NCBI GenBank assembly: GCA_016801885.1
Contig: CM028905.1
Span: forward strand, 16,750,256 to 16,814,255
Length of the DNA stretch: 64,000 nucleotides
Direction of reading: 5' to 3'
DNA from: Toxotes chatareus
Lineage: Eukaryota; Chordata; Actinopteri; Toxotidae
In this document: positions 40,427-52,664 of the stretch, in pieces
Layout: each line of letters begins with the position of its first letter
How positions within the stretch are numbered: position 1 is the first letter of the stretch
Translations under genes and position numbers: made by a program
Notes under the pieces: model-generated
The model's input: the letters and a program-made list of their open reading frames with translations, nothing else
Databases searched by the model: none
What the model was told of the DNA's origin: nothing

Positions 40427-40939
40427 GTGACTGGACTCTTTAGTTAATAACTGTAATAACTGTGTCTGTATGAAGGGTGAGTGGGCAGGCAGGCTGAACG
40501 GGATGACTGGAGTGGCTTCTTCCAGGTGGAGGCTGAGGGGAGTGGGGGTCCCGAACTGTGATGGTGGACAGAGTGTGGAGAGTCCTCCAGAGTTGCAATG
40601 AGACTGGCCAAAGTGTCTACTGCAAGTGATGATGGAAAGTTTTAAATACAGCAGGAAGCGGGTGGAGTGATGAGTTGATTTTGAACAGGTGTTGCAGTGC
40701 AATGGCGGGAAAAGGTAATGTCCAAAACAAGAACACACACACACATACTCACAAGTGGACAAAACAAGGTAAACAACACACAGGAGAAAGTGGAACACAC
40801 CGGAAAGACAAGGAGTAGGAGGAAAGGTCCTGCTTAGTCTTGACAGATAGTCAGACAGACAGTCTTGATTAGACCTGACCTCCAGTTAGGGTCGGGGCTG
40901 CGGGACATCAACCCTTCGTCACAGACACGAAGTCATGAC
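40427..40939 (-). repeat. Possible second LTR-like repeat family
   Basis: TGTGACTGG at the left and GTCATGACA at the right could be LTR ends, and on the minus strand CTGTATTTAAAAC near 40640 is TATA-like. No target duplication and no internal genes, so the call is tentative. Confidence 0.25.
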
Positions 40940-42054
40940 AAGAATAACAATGTGATCGGCATCTTCTTAACAGAGCTATGGAACGACTGCTGGTTAAAAT
41001 GTAATCAAGAATGAGCCAAGATGAAATCACTATTTCATACTCGTACCGTTGTCTGACAACTGAAAAATTACACTGTGAAACCGGCTGCATTAAAACACAG
41101 TGTTTGTAATGACAGAGGTATAACAGGCTAAGCCTGAACATACAGATGCAAGAAAAACGCTGAAAGGATGAGGGTTATCATTCACTGTCCATTACTACAT
41201 AATAATTTTCAACAAAAAGTTGTTCTGTGCTTTTACCTGCAGAATGCCACAGCCATATATCCATATTTCTACTCCCTATGCTCTCTAGTGTACTCAGATT
41301 AGGTAAGACACGCCTTCTTCACATTGGCAACCAACCAAAAATGGCAAATGACTGTGACAGTAGACACTTTGAAAATGTGACTGACAATCCAGGTAATCCA
41401 GCTGGAAACAAACACTTAATGACAGTTTGTAACACAGACAGAATGTGAGGTGAACATTAATATTACAGTACTGGTCTTACAGTGTAGTTGACCAGGAATG
41501 TGTGCCTGCACGTATGTGACTGGCTCCATTAGGGACAAAGTTGGTCTGAACGCGACCCATGTTCTCCATATTTGTCGCCACTGTTTCCTCTTTCCCTTCT
41601 ACTTTTTCTTTTCTCTCTCTAGTCATTTTCCCCGTAACGTGATTTTTGGTGTACAGCTTAACCTCCTTCCCACACCTCCTCCTCCTTTCCATCACTCCTC
41701 TGTTCCGACAAACCTAAATAAACAAACCAATGCATACAATTTGCATTTTGTTTACTGTTTTGGCAATTTGCATTGTAATACCAGTAATAAAGTCAGTGAA
41801 TAGAATTTAAAGATAGAGATTAAGTGAATGAGCCCACTTGCAGAGAGAAAAACACGACTCGCCTGTTGATGCTTAAGTGTTTTTTTTCCTTCTTTGTTAT
41901 TGAGAAAGAGATGCAGGAGGTGGAGGTGGAGAACAAAGAAAAGAAAGAAAAATTGACTGGAAAACTACCATCATTATGTACCTATGGTTTATGGGCCACA
42001 CTTTTGTTTGTTATACTTAACATCACACTGTGGTGAGAGGCTGCTGACGCCAGC
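40940..42054. other. Unassigned intergenic
   Basis: Short ORFs only. One at 41824-42036 ends in a 20-residue hydrophobic stretch, probably chance. Confidence 0.55.
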
Positions 42055-42184
42055 TACTCTCACCCTAATTCCCTGTGGAGTGATAATAAAGAAAGGAAGC
42101 AAAGAGAAAAGGAAGAAAATACTCTCACCCTAATTCCCTGTGGAGTGATAATAAAGAAAGGAAGCAAAGAGAAAAGGAAGAAAA
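42055..42184. repeat. Perfect tandem duplication of a 65-bp unit
   Basis: 42055-42119 and 42120-42184 are identical (TACTCTCACCCTAATTCCCT to GGAAGAAAA). Confidence 0.95.
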
Positions 42185-42689
42185 TAAGTTCCAAAGGAAA
42201 AAATGCAGCAAGAAAAAAAAAAATAGTGTGAAAGGGTCTCAGAGAAACCAGACTGTGATGTGTTTTAGTATTTTAGTATTTTAGTAGGTAGGGATGGACA
42301 GGCCAGGGAGAGACTGGAATCTGAACCCGATGAGTCGGCAGAGCGGAGCTCAGCAGAGCGAGGCAGGCAATCCAGTGCTCTGAATGAAAACCTCCAACAG
42401 GCAGGCAACAGACTGGGCACTGAATGCTATGAATCTGCTGCGCTTAGCCCAGTATATCATGAGGAGAGAGATGGTGAGCTCTGGGCTCCTTGCCTTTGAT
42501 GCATGGTGGCAAGATAACCGGCGAGCAGGAACTGGAGAACCTGAGGAACCAGTAGAGCTCAGGTAAGTCTCAGAGAAAGGGAAGTACACACTAAGAACTT
42601 GTAAGTTACTGCGAGTGAACTGATGATCTGGCAAAGAGTCCTGAACCAGCCTTCAATTCTGCTGTCTACCTCTGTGGCAGTACCCCCAA

Positions 42690-43545
42690 GCCCAGATCTG
42701 ATGGTCAAGGTTTCCCATGCTGACCATCCAAGGGAGGACATTAACAGCAGTGCATCTCCTTACACTCTAAAACATGCTCTGGCACAGTAGAGACTGCGGG
42801 GAAGGAAGGCGAGTAACATCATGGTGGAGTCACTTGATGGGAAAACCAAGGTGATGCTTCCCACCTTGTTGGAGTGTAACTACTTGCCTGACGACAGATC
42901 AGAAATCCCAACTCCTGAGTGTGCCCAATATTTTCCTCACCTCAGACCAGTGGCTGATAAGATCCCTCCGCTTGACACTAATGCTCCCATCCTGCTGCTG
43001 CTAGGCAGGGACATTTGAGCTTACACAAGGATGCGTGAACAGCGTAATGGGCCTCACAACTCACCATATGCCCAGCGTCTTGACCTTGGCTGGGTCATAG
43101 TTGGGAGTTATGCTTAGGTACTGCTCATAAAACAGAAGATGTCAACGCTACAAGACACATGTCCTTCAGAACGGACGCTCCTCTTTCCTTAAGCCATGTA
43201 TCAACAACATTCATATAAAGAGAGTAAAAAGGTCCAACTCAGCGCAGTCTTCAAACGACAGCTCACACTGAGGAGATCTTTCAGGAGGCGTGTGAAGATG
43301 GTCTGGGGAAAGTGTGTTTCAGAAAACACCGGAAGATGACAAACCGGCCATGTCAGTGGATGACAACAATTTCCTGAGAATAATGGAAAAGGAAATGTAT
43401 ATGGACAATGAAAACCACTGGGTGGCACCGCTACCTTTTCGTTCACCTCGTAAGCTCCTTCCAAATAACAGAGAACAGGCTTCCCAGAGATTAGCCTCTC
43501 TCCAGATAGATGAGGATCCCTTGTTAGGGTTCGAACAGTAGGAAA
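42690..43545 (+). pseudogene. BEL/Pao retrotransposon Pol fragment (protease region to pre-RT)
   Basis: The plus-strand ORF 42821-43018 has Met-Leu-Pro-Thr-Leu-Leu-Glu-Cys-Asn, Arg-Ser-Glu-Ile-Pro-Thr-Pro and Ile-Leu-Leu-Leu-Leu-Gly-Arg-Asp, followed after a stop by Arg-Glu-Gln-Arg-Asn-Gly-Pro-His-Asn-Ser-Pro and Arg-Leu-Asp-Leu-Gly-Trp-Val-Ile-Val-Gly, all hallmark strings of fish BEL/Pao Pol. ORF 43314-43541 continues with Trp-Val-Ala-Pro-Leu-Pro-Phe-Arg-Ser-Pro and Asn-Asn-Arg-Glu-Gln-Ala. The reverse transcriptase core, integrase and LTRs are absent. At least two stops or frame changes are present. Confidence 0.75.
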
Positions 43546-43639
43546 GTCGGCGGTAAAGAGATACTGGTGTGCCTCGCCCAGGCCTGAGCATGAATTTTAT
43601 TGTCATTGATTACTTTCTACTTTTTACTTGTGTCATGGT

Positions 43640-43935
43640 CATTTTCCTCTTGATATTCTGCAATTCATCAAAATCTCAGCTTGAGATTTCGCAACTGTTC
43701 AACAAGCAAAATGACTTTTCCTCTTGCACCAGCATCAGGTCAAAAATAGTTTGGTTTAGGACCAAATACCAGCTGTACCTGGTGTTTAGTGCTAATGAGC
43801 ATGCTAACATTCAGAAATAAAATGGTAAACATAGTTAACATTATGAGCATCGTAGCAGTGTCACTGTGAGCACGTTAGCATGCTGATGTGAGCATTTACA
43901 GCAGCTTCACAGAGCTGGGAGAGTTTGGACAGATT
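43640..43935. repeat. Teleost dispersed repeat with GCTAATTAGC / GTTAGCATGCT motifs
   Basis: GACCAAATACCAGCTGTACCTGGTG, GTGCTAATGAGCATGCTAAC, GTGAGCACGTTAGCATGCTG and TTCACAGAGCTGGGAGAG in this order form the right part of a common fish repeat. Related parts lie at 50.1-50.3 and 58.9-59.1 kb. Confidence 0.65.
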
Positions 43936-45129
43936 CATGTATTCATATATTCCTTCTCAAAACAACACTGCAAGTAGTTTATAAATGTGTGCATAAGTGG
44001 AACATGGCAGAAGCACTGCATTGAAGGTACAACATGCAGGTATGACAGAATAATACATCAGCAGCGGAGTCAGTGATTTAAAATGTGTGAACCTCCACCA
44101 GCAAACACCCTGTGTCATCCCAGCCTCATCAATAATGCAGGGCTCTGCTGTGTACGGAGGCACGGGTCTCTCTGGACAGACCAAACCAAGCTGGCCTGTC
44201 GAAAGCCGTGGCACGTCACTCTGAATTGTTTACCCATGAGTAAGTGCTTGAAGTGCTGCTACAATTCTGACACTAAACACATCTTGTCGCAGATCTGAGG
44301 GCTTTATTGTGGGAATGAAAACAAAGTGAACCCCATGACCAAGCAGCATTGTGTTATTTTTCATGCCTTGTTTTTGATCCACAGTGAAGAGTGATGAGGA
44401 GGAAATGTACACTATGAGGAATCACGTCAGGGCTGAAATGACAACATGTGGCAAACTCTTCTACTGGTCTCTGGCTGGGATGTGTCCGCTCCATCACCTT
44501 CATAGTGTGTAAATGGCTTGATATCCATCTTTTACCTATATGCAAATAAAATACTCATCCTCTGTGTTAAAAGGTCAGAGAGGAAACTCTTAGAAGTCAT
44601 CTTCAAATGTGGGAGATTATTTTATTTATTTATTTTTACAGCCAATATCAGTGCTCTTATCTGGAGGATCCCCTGGCAGCATTTTCCTTCTTCCTCAAGT
44701 TTAGAGCTGCAGTAATCAATATGTTTATATTAACAGTGGATTGAGGGGAAATCTCCCACAGAGAATTGTCACCACTTAAAATAGCTCCAAACAAACATGT
44801 TTAAAAGTATTATTTTAAAATAACTACAAATAAAAATGTGACAGTTTTCTCCGCACTATACATATAAAACAAGCATCACATCCCAGATCATTTTTGTTTC
44901 ACTTTTTTGTTAGTTTTGTCACATATTTGGATTTATTACTATAAAAAAGAACTTAGTGTATAAATTAGTTAGAAAGAAAACAATAACTGAATAAAAATCT
45001 ATGATCTATGACTGTTATCACCAGGCACAGTAATACAACACACACTTGATCCAAGTCAGTGGGTAAATGAAGCCACTGGGGGGTAAACCAACCATCTTTT
45101 TAAGTTTTTAAATTTTTAAGTTTCAACCT
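43936..45129. other. Unassigned intergenic
   Basis: AT-rich, only short ORFs. No element recognised. Confidence 0.55.
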
Positions 45130-45855
45130 GAGCAAAGTTTACAATGACAAAGTCACTAACAGATCAGAGATGTCTGGTTCACTGTCATCGACAGGAACAT
45201 CACTCTCCTCAGAGCTGCTGTTCACTATGAGTTTCCTCTTTAGCTTTCTTTGTTCTTTGATGTTACTTTCCTTTTTTTCCCTCTCCTGTTTCTTTTTCTC
45301 CTCTTCATGAACCCTTTCAGCTGCTTGCTTTTCAGGTGCATCAGTCACGATTCTTGTCTTCATAGTCTCTCAGTTTGTTTGTGCCTGGGGCTGCTGACTT
45401 CAGGGTAACAGTAGAATATCAGCAGGAGACACATATCCAGCGTGGTTGGGGTGTGTATCTGTGTCACTTGGTGAAGTACATGCGTGTGAAGGGCATGGTG
45501 AAGCTCAGCAGAGATGGAGGTTGACACCACGGTGCATCATCTGCACCTGCAGGCCCCATCAGACACCATCAATGAGTCAAACTCTGTATCAGAAAAAACA
45601 TCTTTGTTATGAGGGAAAATCCCTGAGGACCTGAATCCAGAAGAAATATTCCATGGAGTCATTGCTGACATGAAAGCCTCATTCACACAGCCAGGAGTTT
45701 CATACATGCTGACCGTTTTGCCTGAGCTGGATCTCATCCAACCATCAAGAGCTCTGTTGTGAAAGGTCTTAAATGGACTATAGACTCTCTTTTCCAGAGG
45801 CTGCAGGTGATGGGATGTGTGTGGTGACCATAACATTACCTGCAGTAACACTTCA
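45130..45855 (-). pseudogene. Pogo/jerky-type DDE transposase C-terminal remnant
   Basis: The minus-strand ORF 45537-45851 has Pro-His-Thr-Ser-His-His-Leu-Gln-Pro-Leu, Pro-Phe-Lys-Thr-Phe and Gly-Phe-Arg-Ser-Ser-Gly-Ile-Phe-Pro, the end of the DDE_1 core of pogo/Tigger/jerky-type transposases (Tc1-mariner superfamily). ORF 45139-45363, 0.2 kb further on, is a Lys/Glu-rich tail with a Ser-Ser-Glu-Glu-Ser acidic end that fits the C-terminus. A frame break separates them. The DNA-binding part and the first catalytic Asp residues are missing. Confidence 0.7.
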
Positions 45856-46311
45856 GCAACATAGCATCTGCATTTCTCTTCAACACTAAATCATAGACAC
45901 TAATGTTAATGTCAGCCATCTTTTTTATTTCTCCATTTTCACGTGACCGTCAAAAACAAAAAGTATTGTGTATTGTATTGTTATAGCTATCACAGCATTG
46001 AAAATGATACTCTCCATGCTAAGCAGTCATATCAGAATACCGTCCTGCCCTGATTTTAATGCCTGTTTACACACAGCCTTACAAAGGGAACTGTCTGATT
46101 ACAGAACAGGGATATGCTCTTTTCTTAATCTATGGTGTGTTTTCAAACTGATTTTTTTCCTTTCCCCATTCAGCTCTGCAAAAATGTCTGTCCTAACACC
46201 CCACCATATCTCTCACCATTCAATGTGTTTTCAATCCAAACTCTTGTCCTTTATGGTCCTTCAGTGATGAAAAGAGTGACTGAACTTCATTCAGTCTGCC
46301 GACAAAAAAAA

Positions 46312-46343
<32 letters not shown>

Positions 46344-47416
46344 GCATTCCTTTTTTTCCCCTCAGGTATTAGTAGAATCCGGTGTGTCTCAGCAGAAATG
46401 AGGTGATGCCGAACATGTTCAGTTATTAGACAATTAACTCCTGCTGAGACCCTGACCAAAACGGAGGACTGGAGGTCACTGTGGCACGATAACAGCTGCA
46501 CAATCCGGAGAGGTCAAAGGAACATGTGGGTATGTGTATGTGTGTGTTTAAGAGAAAGAGAGAGACGTTACATGTGCGAGAGCAAGCACTGTATTTAAGG
46601 TGTGTGTAGACTTTTGCTTTTTGTCTGGTTTCTGCTGGTGTATGTGTTAACAGGGGTCACTCTGTGTACCATGGTTTCTGTGTGTGTGTTTCTTATTTTC
46701 ATTCACAATTAACCTCTACTGAGACCCTGATAGTAATGCTGAGTGACCAGATTAAAAAAAAAAAAAAGGGAAGAAAAAGAAAAGAAAGGAAAAGGACATT
46801 CTTGCAGGGCATTTAAGTGTGTGTGTGTGTGTGTAAGTATGTATGACAGTATTTACAACCTAATAAAGAGCTGTTTTTCTATTCAAATGCAGTATGCAAA
46901 ATTACAGAATGAATGGATATTCAAAACAACTTGAGGTCTTTGATGTGTGTTCAGACTGAATACAAATTTAAGGCTCAGTTTTATTGCAAACAAAGCTGAA
47001 GATAAATCAAATGTAGATCCAAACAATGATGACTGATGACAACAGACCATGAAACTTAGAAAATCAGCGAAAATCTGAAGAAAACAAATCAACGTTCAAA
47101 GGAAGGAAAGTGACCATCAGCAAGATAAAACCTGAATTTACAGTCATTGAAGCCTTTCCACACTGGAGAGCACTGACTGGTAGGTAACATATACAGTACA
47201 AATATAAAATCCACTCTATCTAAATTGTGAACCAGTGTAAAGCAGTGTGAGCAATTGTAAAGACAGCTGTTTGATTCCTGGCTCCTCCAGAGACTCAAAG
47301 AAAGCCAAAGACAAAGATACTGAACCCCAAATTGCTCCTGATGGTTGTACAATCAGTGTGTGAGTGATTATGTGTGAATGGGTGAATGGTATGCAGTGTA
47401 AAACACTCTGAGAAAA
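45856..47416. other. Unassigned intergenic with CA/GT tracts
   Basis: Contains (AC)n at about 46313-46342 next to an A run, GT tracts near 46680 and 46820, and an A-rich stretch near 46753. No gene seen. Confidence 0.6.
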
Positions 47417-47870
47417 TGTCACGTCTAGCCCTTGATTCAAGTATGTCTTTTTGTTGTGTTCCTGTTTTATTTTGTAGCTCTAACCTTCTGTCTCTTTTCA
47501 GATTTACTTCCTGCCCTCCTGTGTTTCCCGCCTGTCTGATTACCTGGCTCCACCCTAATGTGTTGCACCTGTTCCCTATTGTCTCGCCACTCCCTCATTT
47601 ATTTAAGTTGTCTTCCCCTTTGTTCTCTGCCAGTTCTACTTCGTCCTTTGAGTCTAGTGTTCCAGCAGTTTTTCCTAGTGTGATTTTCCTGTGATATTTG
47701 ACCCAGCTTTTCCCTTGTGTCTTTTCGAGTTTGCCAATCGATTTGGATACCTTTGCCTGATTCTACTGTGTGCCGTGTACCGACCCCTGCATGTGAATAA
47801 ACCTGCCTTTACTCATCTGAGTCTGCATTGAGTTGTGCATTTGAGTCCCTGGTCTGAGCTCAGTCTGATA
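47417..47870 (+). repeat. LTR-like repeat
   Basis: Starts TGTCACGTCTAG. Has CATTTATTTAAGTTG (promoter-like) near 47597 and AATAAACCTGCC near 47796, with the style of fish Gypsy LTRs. The 3' border is unclear. ORFs inside are not coding. Confidence 0.45.
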
Positions 47871-49250
47871 GAAAGTCAATGAGTTAAGTGATGCCTTGAC
47901 AACCCTCCACATTGCCTGTGTTGATTCCCTGACCTGTATAACTTTTCAGTAATAAAAACACCTACATAAAACAAATAAGCTCAATTCCCAATGAACATAT
48001 CTACAACTATCTGTCTCTTATTTTAAACATCAATGCATTTCATATATTCTTGTTTCATTCACAAATAATAATTTTAACAATCAAGAACCAGATCAGGAAC
48101 CACTGCAAGTAGACCATACCTAACCTGAGTTCAACAATAAGCATAACATTTGTGCTGAGTGAGCAACAGTGGAAACATTTTTGAAACAAGTGCAGCTGAA
48201 ACATTTTGTTTAGCAGGATTTCATGTGTTACAGTATAAACACTGAAAATACATTTAATAAACTCTGCAGTGTGTGGCAAGTACACACAGCTCCATGGAAG
48301 GCATTCTGTGCATTACTTATTAAACTGTGTATTGTGCTCTACATGAGGTGTTTTGGTGACTATAGTAAAATACTGGAGATCTTATTAAGTCTGTGGGCCA
48401 GATATCTATCTGGGAAATGTCATAATTACCATCTCAGCAATATTGTTTGGAACTCTGGGAAATGTGATTCATAAAACAAACCTGCAATTACTGCTTATTG
48501 CCATAGGTGTCACCAGAGAGGACAAAACAGAGCTCTTTGAGATTATTACTACACACTGTATGATGAAGAATTAGAATCTTCAGGTGTTGGAACATACTCT
48601 TGAAAACTTGCTTTGTAGACTTTGTTTAGTGGACAGAACAACTACAGTGTGTAAACCAAGAGAAGGACATGTAAAGTCTTGTTAAAGTGTGTCAACTCAT
48701 AAAATGCAGGTTCAGAATGAAAGCAAATTGCTGGATGGCTTGCAAATACTGTGACACAGCAGAATCAAGTTCCATGTTCCATTTCCGGAACGCTGTCAGC
48801 TGTTGTAGAACTTTCACTTAAAATAAAACGCTTATGTCAACATAAGTGAACTCAAACAAACAAATACCCACACAGCAGACAGGTCTGGGCCAGATATGGT
48901 GTCAAGCTGGCGACTGCTGGCATGGCAAGTGGTGTGCAGCAATGTTCTTTTTAGTAAGCAGTGGCTTCCTTCACGGTGTCCTGCCATATACACCCTGCTT
49001 TGTTCAATGTTGTACATACTGTAGACTCAGAAAATTAACACATTTTCAAGTATAGTTAGTTGTATTGTATCAGTTCCTCAGCATAAAACCATTAGAATCC
49101 TCTGTGAAGTTGTTTGAGTCCCAGTAATGATATAAAATCTGTATTAAATAATGGAGGTGTATCGTCAAATTAGTCTGTTTAAAATTATGGCTTTAATGGT
49201 GTTTTATGTGTTTTGAGTCATACAGCCAAACTGCAGTGTGTGTGTGTGTG

Positions 49251-49312
<62 letters not shown>

Positions 49313-50084
49313 AGGGAGCAGTGAAATTACAAAGAGTGATGTGGACAGGGAATAGTATAGGAACTCCATCATTTTAATGAGACTCACATTTTCTTTGATT
49401 CTCTCTTTAAGCTGGTCTTTTCCTCACTTGTCTCCTTTTACTTCTCATTTTCTTTCTTTTTGTCTCTATGTCTCTTTCTCTTTAAAAGAACCACTTGTCA
49501 TAAACATAAGGCTCATTTCCCTGTAAGATGATGATGAACCTGGGGACCTGAGGGAGTTAAAGCACTGTACAGACAGGTGTCGAATGATTTTTCATCCAAG
49601 TGTTGGATGTGAAAGAATCAGTCTGGCTTTCATAAAAGCTGAATCATCACTGAATAGTTTTATTCTTGTCTCTCCTTCACAAGTTTTAACTCCTGAATTT
49701 TTGACATAATACGATGTGTTTCCATCAACTACCTTTATTATTTCATCATTAATTGACAAGCAGACACCAGTCTGACACACACTTAAAACTCAAACACACA
49801 ATAGCAGATAACTGTCTAAACTAAATTACCTTTCAGTCCATTAAACCAGACAGAAAACAGACATTCTTCTATTTGTTTACCATATATTTACCACAATTAA
49901 ATTTTATTTTCTAGTAACAGATTGTCTGTTAAAATATAACAGATAATATTTGACAATTGTGAATATAGTTGTTTGGTTTTTTTAGACGTAATGGTTTAGT
50001 TTTCTTCTTGCACATTTTCAGCAACATGTTATATTAGACGGACAAATTCCTGTAATGCATTGGCAGCATGACTCGATGGATGGC
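47871..50084. other. Unassigned intergenic with large (GT)n tract
   Basis: (GT)n at about 49234-49310, a pyrimidine-rich stretch at 49400-49490, otherwise AT-rich. The 62-codon minus ORF 49592-49780 has no recognisable domain. Confidence 0.6.
49234..49310. repeat. (GT)n microsatellite
   Basis: Long GT run, interrupted once by GTGCAGTG near 49252. Confidence 0.97.
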
Positions 50085-50325
50085 AACGCCTTTCTTTTGA
50101 TCAGCTGGTCCAGAACTGATCCAGGCAGAAATATCTCAACAACTATTAATTGGATTGTAGTAACTTTGGTGATCTGCTTACTTTACCAGTCATCAGGTCA
50201 AAATATGAATTTGTTCAGTACTTTGTCTTGTGACCAAATACAGCCTCAGCTGCACTGTATGTTTACTGCTAATTAGCAAAATATTTGCATGCTAACAGGC
50301 TAAACTAACATGGTAAACATTTTTT
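50085..50325. repeat. Teleost dispersed repeat (second copy)
   Basis: CAGAAATATCTCAACAACTATTAATTGGATTG-type start, then GTGACCAAATACAGCCTCAGCTGCACTGTATGTTTACTGCTAATTAGC and GCATGCTAACAGGCTAAACTAACATGG: the same family as at 43.6-43.9 kb, with a longer left part. Confidence 0.7.
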
Positions 50326-50397
50326 TTTTATTAAGTGTTTGTTGTATAAACAAAATAAATTTTGACCATCCTGTGTGTGGGTCTGTTTGTCATAAGA

Positions 50398-50830
50398 GGG
50401 CTGTTTTTCTGAACTATTTTGGTTTATTTTTTTAACTCACTGTTTTTGAGTTTTGTTTGTAGTTTCCTGTTTTGAGTTTTTATTCATGTCGTCTTATTTT
50501 AGTCTCTTGATTTTAGGATTTACATCTTCTGTTTTATTTTGTAAGCCTTGTCCCTAATGTATCTTAGTCTAGTCTACTTCCTGTCTTTGTCTTGTTTCCC
50601 TCTTTTTGTGATTGTCTGCCCCGCCCTAATTGGTGTCACCTGTTGCCCATTACCTTGTGTGTCTTGTTGTTCCCCGTGTCCTTGTCAGTTTGTCTGTGTC
50701 CATAACCGAGTCTGCACTAGTGTTTGTTTCTAATCTGTTCTTGTATTGTTTGTACCTGCTGTCTGCTTCCTGGAGTCTTTGTTCATTTACCTGTTTAACC
50801 TTACAAGCCAAAGAGGCAACAAAGGCATTC
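50398..50830 (+). repeat. LTR-like dispersed repeat, truncated copy
   Basis: Starts TGTCATAAG and matches the 37.9-kb element in order (AGTTTCCTGTTTTGAG, ACTTCCTGTCTTTGTC, GTGATTGTCTGCCCCGCCC). The AATAAA end is missing. Confidence 0.55.
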
Positions 50831-52660
50831 ATCCCATCACCACTAAATGCCAGTTCCTGGTTTTTGCATTTTGAGTCATGGGACATAAATTCTGGTGTTG
50901 GTGTGGCCACTGGTGGGAAATCCACATACAAGTAAATTCAAGTGGTAATAAGTCAAATCCACAAACAATGACTGACAACATTCAATGCTGTTTATTTCAT
51001 AGTCATAGTCATAGTTTTTGACAGGACATTAAAGATATTTTAAATAAGTCTTTGGAACTTTGTTGCAGGCAGCAACAAGAGGGGGGAAATGAAAGTTCAG
51101 ACCTCTTGAAACTGGGATTTTCATTCCGTTTGTGTTTTGTGATAAGCAAATGTGCTGAGATTTTACATGACTCATCACAACCTAAATCCTAGCAAAGCTG
51201 TGTGTCACCAGTTCAGTCCAAACCAAGGACATGCTTTGTGAGCTTTCTCTTCAAACACGGTGGTCAGAGGAATAACTGCTCACAGCGTTTAACTTTTTAA
51301 GACATTATAAAGATTAACATCCACACTGTGCACTATATGATGCAGAAGCATTCCATAAAAAACTCTTGGTAGTTAAAGTGCCTGTGCCAATATCATTTTT
51401 GTTTAAAGGGCAAATAAAAGCGTCCTCTTTATACAGTAGTTGGTGTTCTTTATTCAGCTGCCATGCAAAGTGAGAGGTGTTATCATTTTAGTGTTGATAA
51501 ACCTTCATTTTTCTATCATATGGTCTAACTTCCTATGGTCTAAGTCACAACACATTAGACATTGACTTTACTTCAAGCCAATTTTGGCCACCTTCATAAA
51601 TGGTGAATGAAACCAAATGGAGAATGTGATTTTGTTGTTAAGACATCCATCATGTTCCCCAGTTCAGGACATAACCACATTTGCTAGATTTGTTTTAGAA
51701 AAAAAAAAATCCAAGGTCAGGGGACCTTAAATTTGACGATGGCTGGATCTGGAATTCAGAAAAGCAGCACATCAACATTTGAAAATATATATATATAGGG
51801 ACATATATATATATATGGTTAACCCACCCAGTCACCCTGGCATCTCCCTCTGCAGTACTTCCTGGAGTCACCCAAGAAATATTCTGGCAAATCACCCTGT
51901 GTAAAAGTTTTGTTTTAGTTGACAGACCTTTGGACAGAGCCAGGCTAAATGTCTCTCACCTGGGTGCTTTCAGTATTATAACTATTATAAGAACATTGCT
52001 TGCAGGATGCTCCAGAGAGCACATCGTGTGTAGGAACCACACAGAAATCATTGCATCAGGTTCAAGGTAGTTACCCTTCACCGGAGTAAATCTGACTCTG
52101 AGTTTATGTAAACATGTGAACAGCGTAGCACCTGGAACTATACAACATGAAAAATTAAAAAAAGAAAATACTATATTCTTATTAGTTTGCCTAGTATGGC
52201 AAACCTAATGCTGTACAAATGAAATTAATACAATGTAAAGGCAGTATGGTTTGCCATTAACCAAATATCCTTACAATACAGCCAAAAACATTTTTGGGAA
52301 AGGAAATCAAAAGGTACCTCAGGTCCTGTATTTCCTGCAATGTGAACTTCAACCCGTCTGGCACAACATTTACCTCATTTTTGATGTGCATCTCTCTTCT
52401 CAACAAACTCCAAACTCCACATGAAGTCAGTGGTTAAAACTTTTGATCTCTCTTCTGAGAATTCCAGTAAAAAGGTCATCAGACTATCTGGTCTTCACAT
52501 ATCTGCACTCTCAGGCCTCACTCCCTGTTCCTAACCCTTCTCTGTGGGATGATCTATAGCATTTATGCATTCTGAAATAGTGCTGCTCACTATCTGTTGA
52601 GAAAAAAAAAAAAAAAAGAAAGATCCCTATCTTTTATATTGAGCTGCTGTCCACCTCCAC
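50831..52660. other. Unassigned intergenic
   Basis: No gene. Contains TA-rich inverted tracts near 51786-51815 and an A run near 52602. Confidence 0.55.
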
Positions 52661-52664
52661 AGTT

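Noticed and set aside
42350..42634. Short ORFs on both strands before the BEL/Pao fragment, considered as BEL Gag
   Set aside because: No Gag motif could be recognised, so it was not added to the element.
49592..49780. 62-codon minus ORF with two Cys, considered as an immune-type exon
   Set aside because: No clear acceptor or donor and no family signature.
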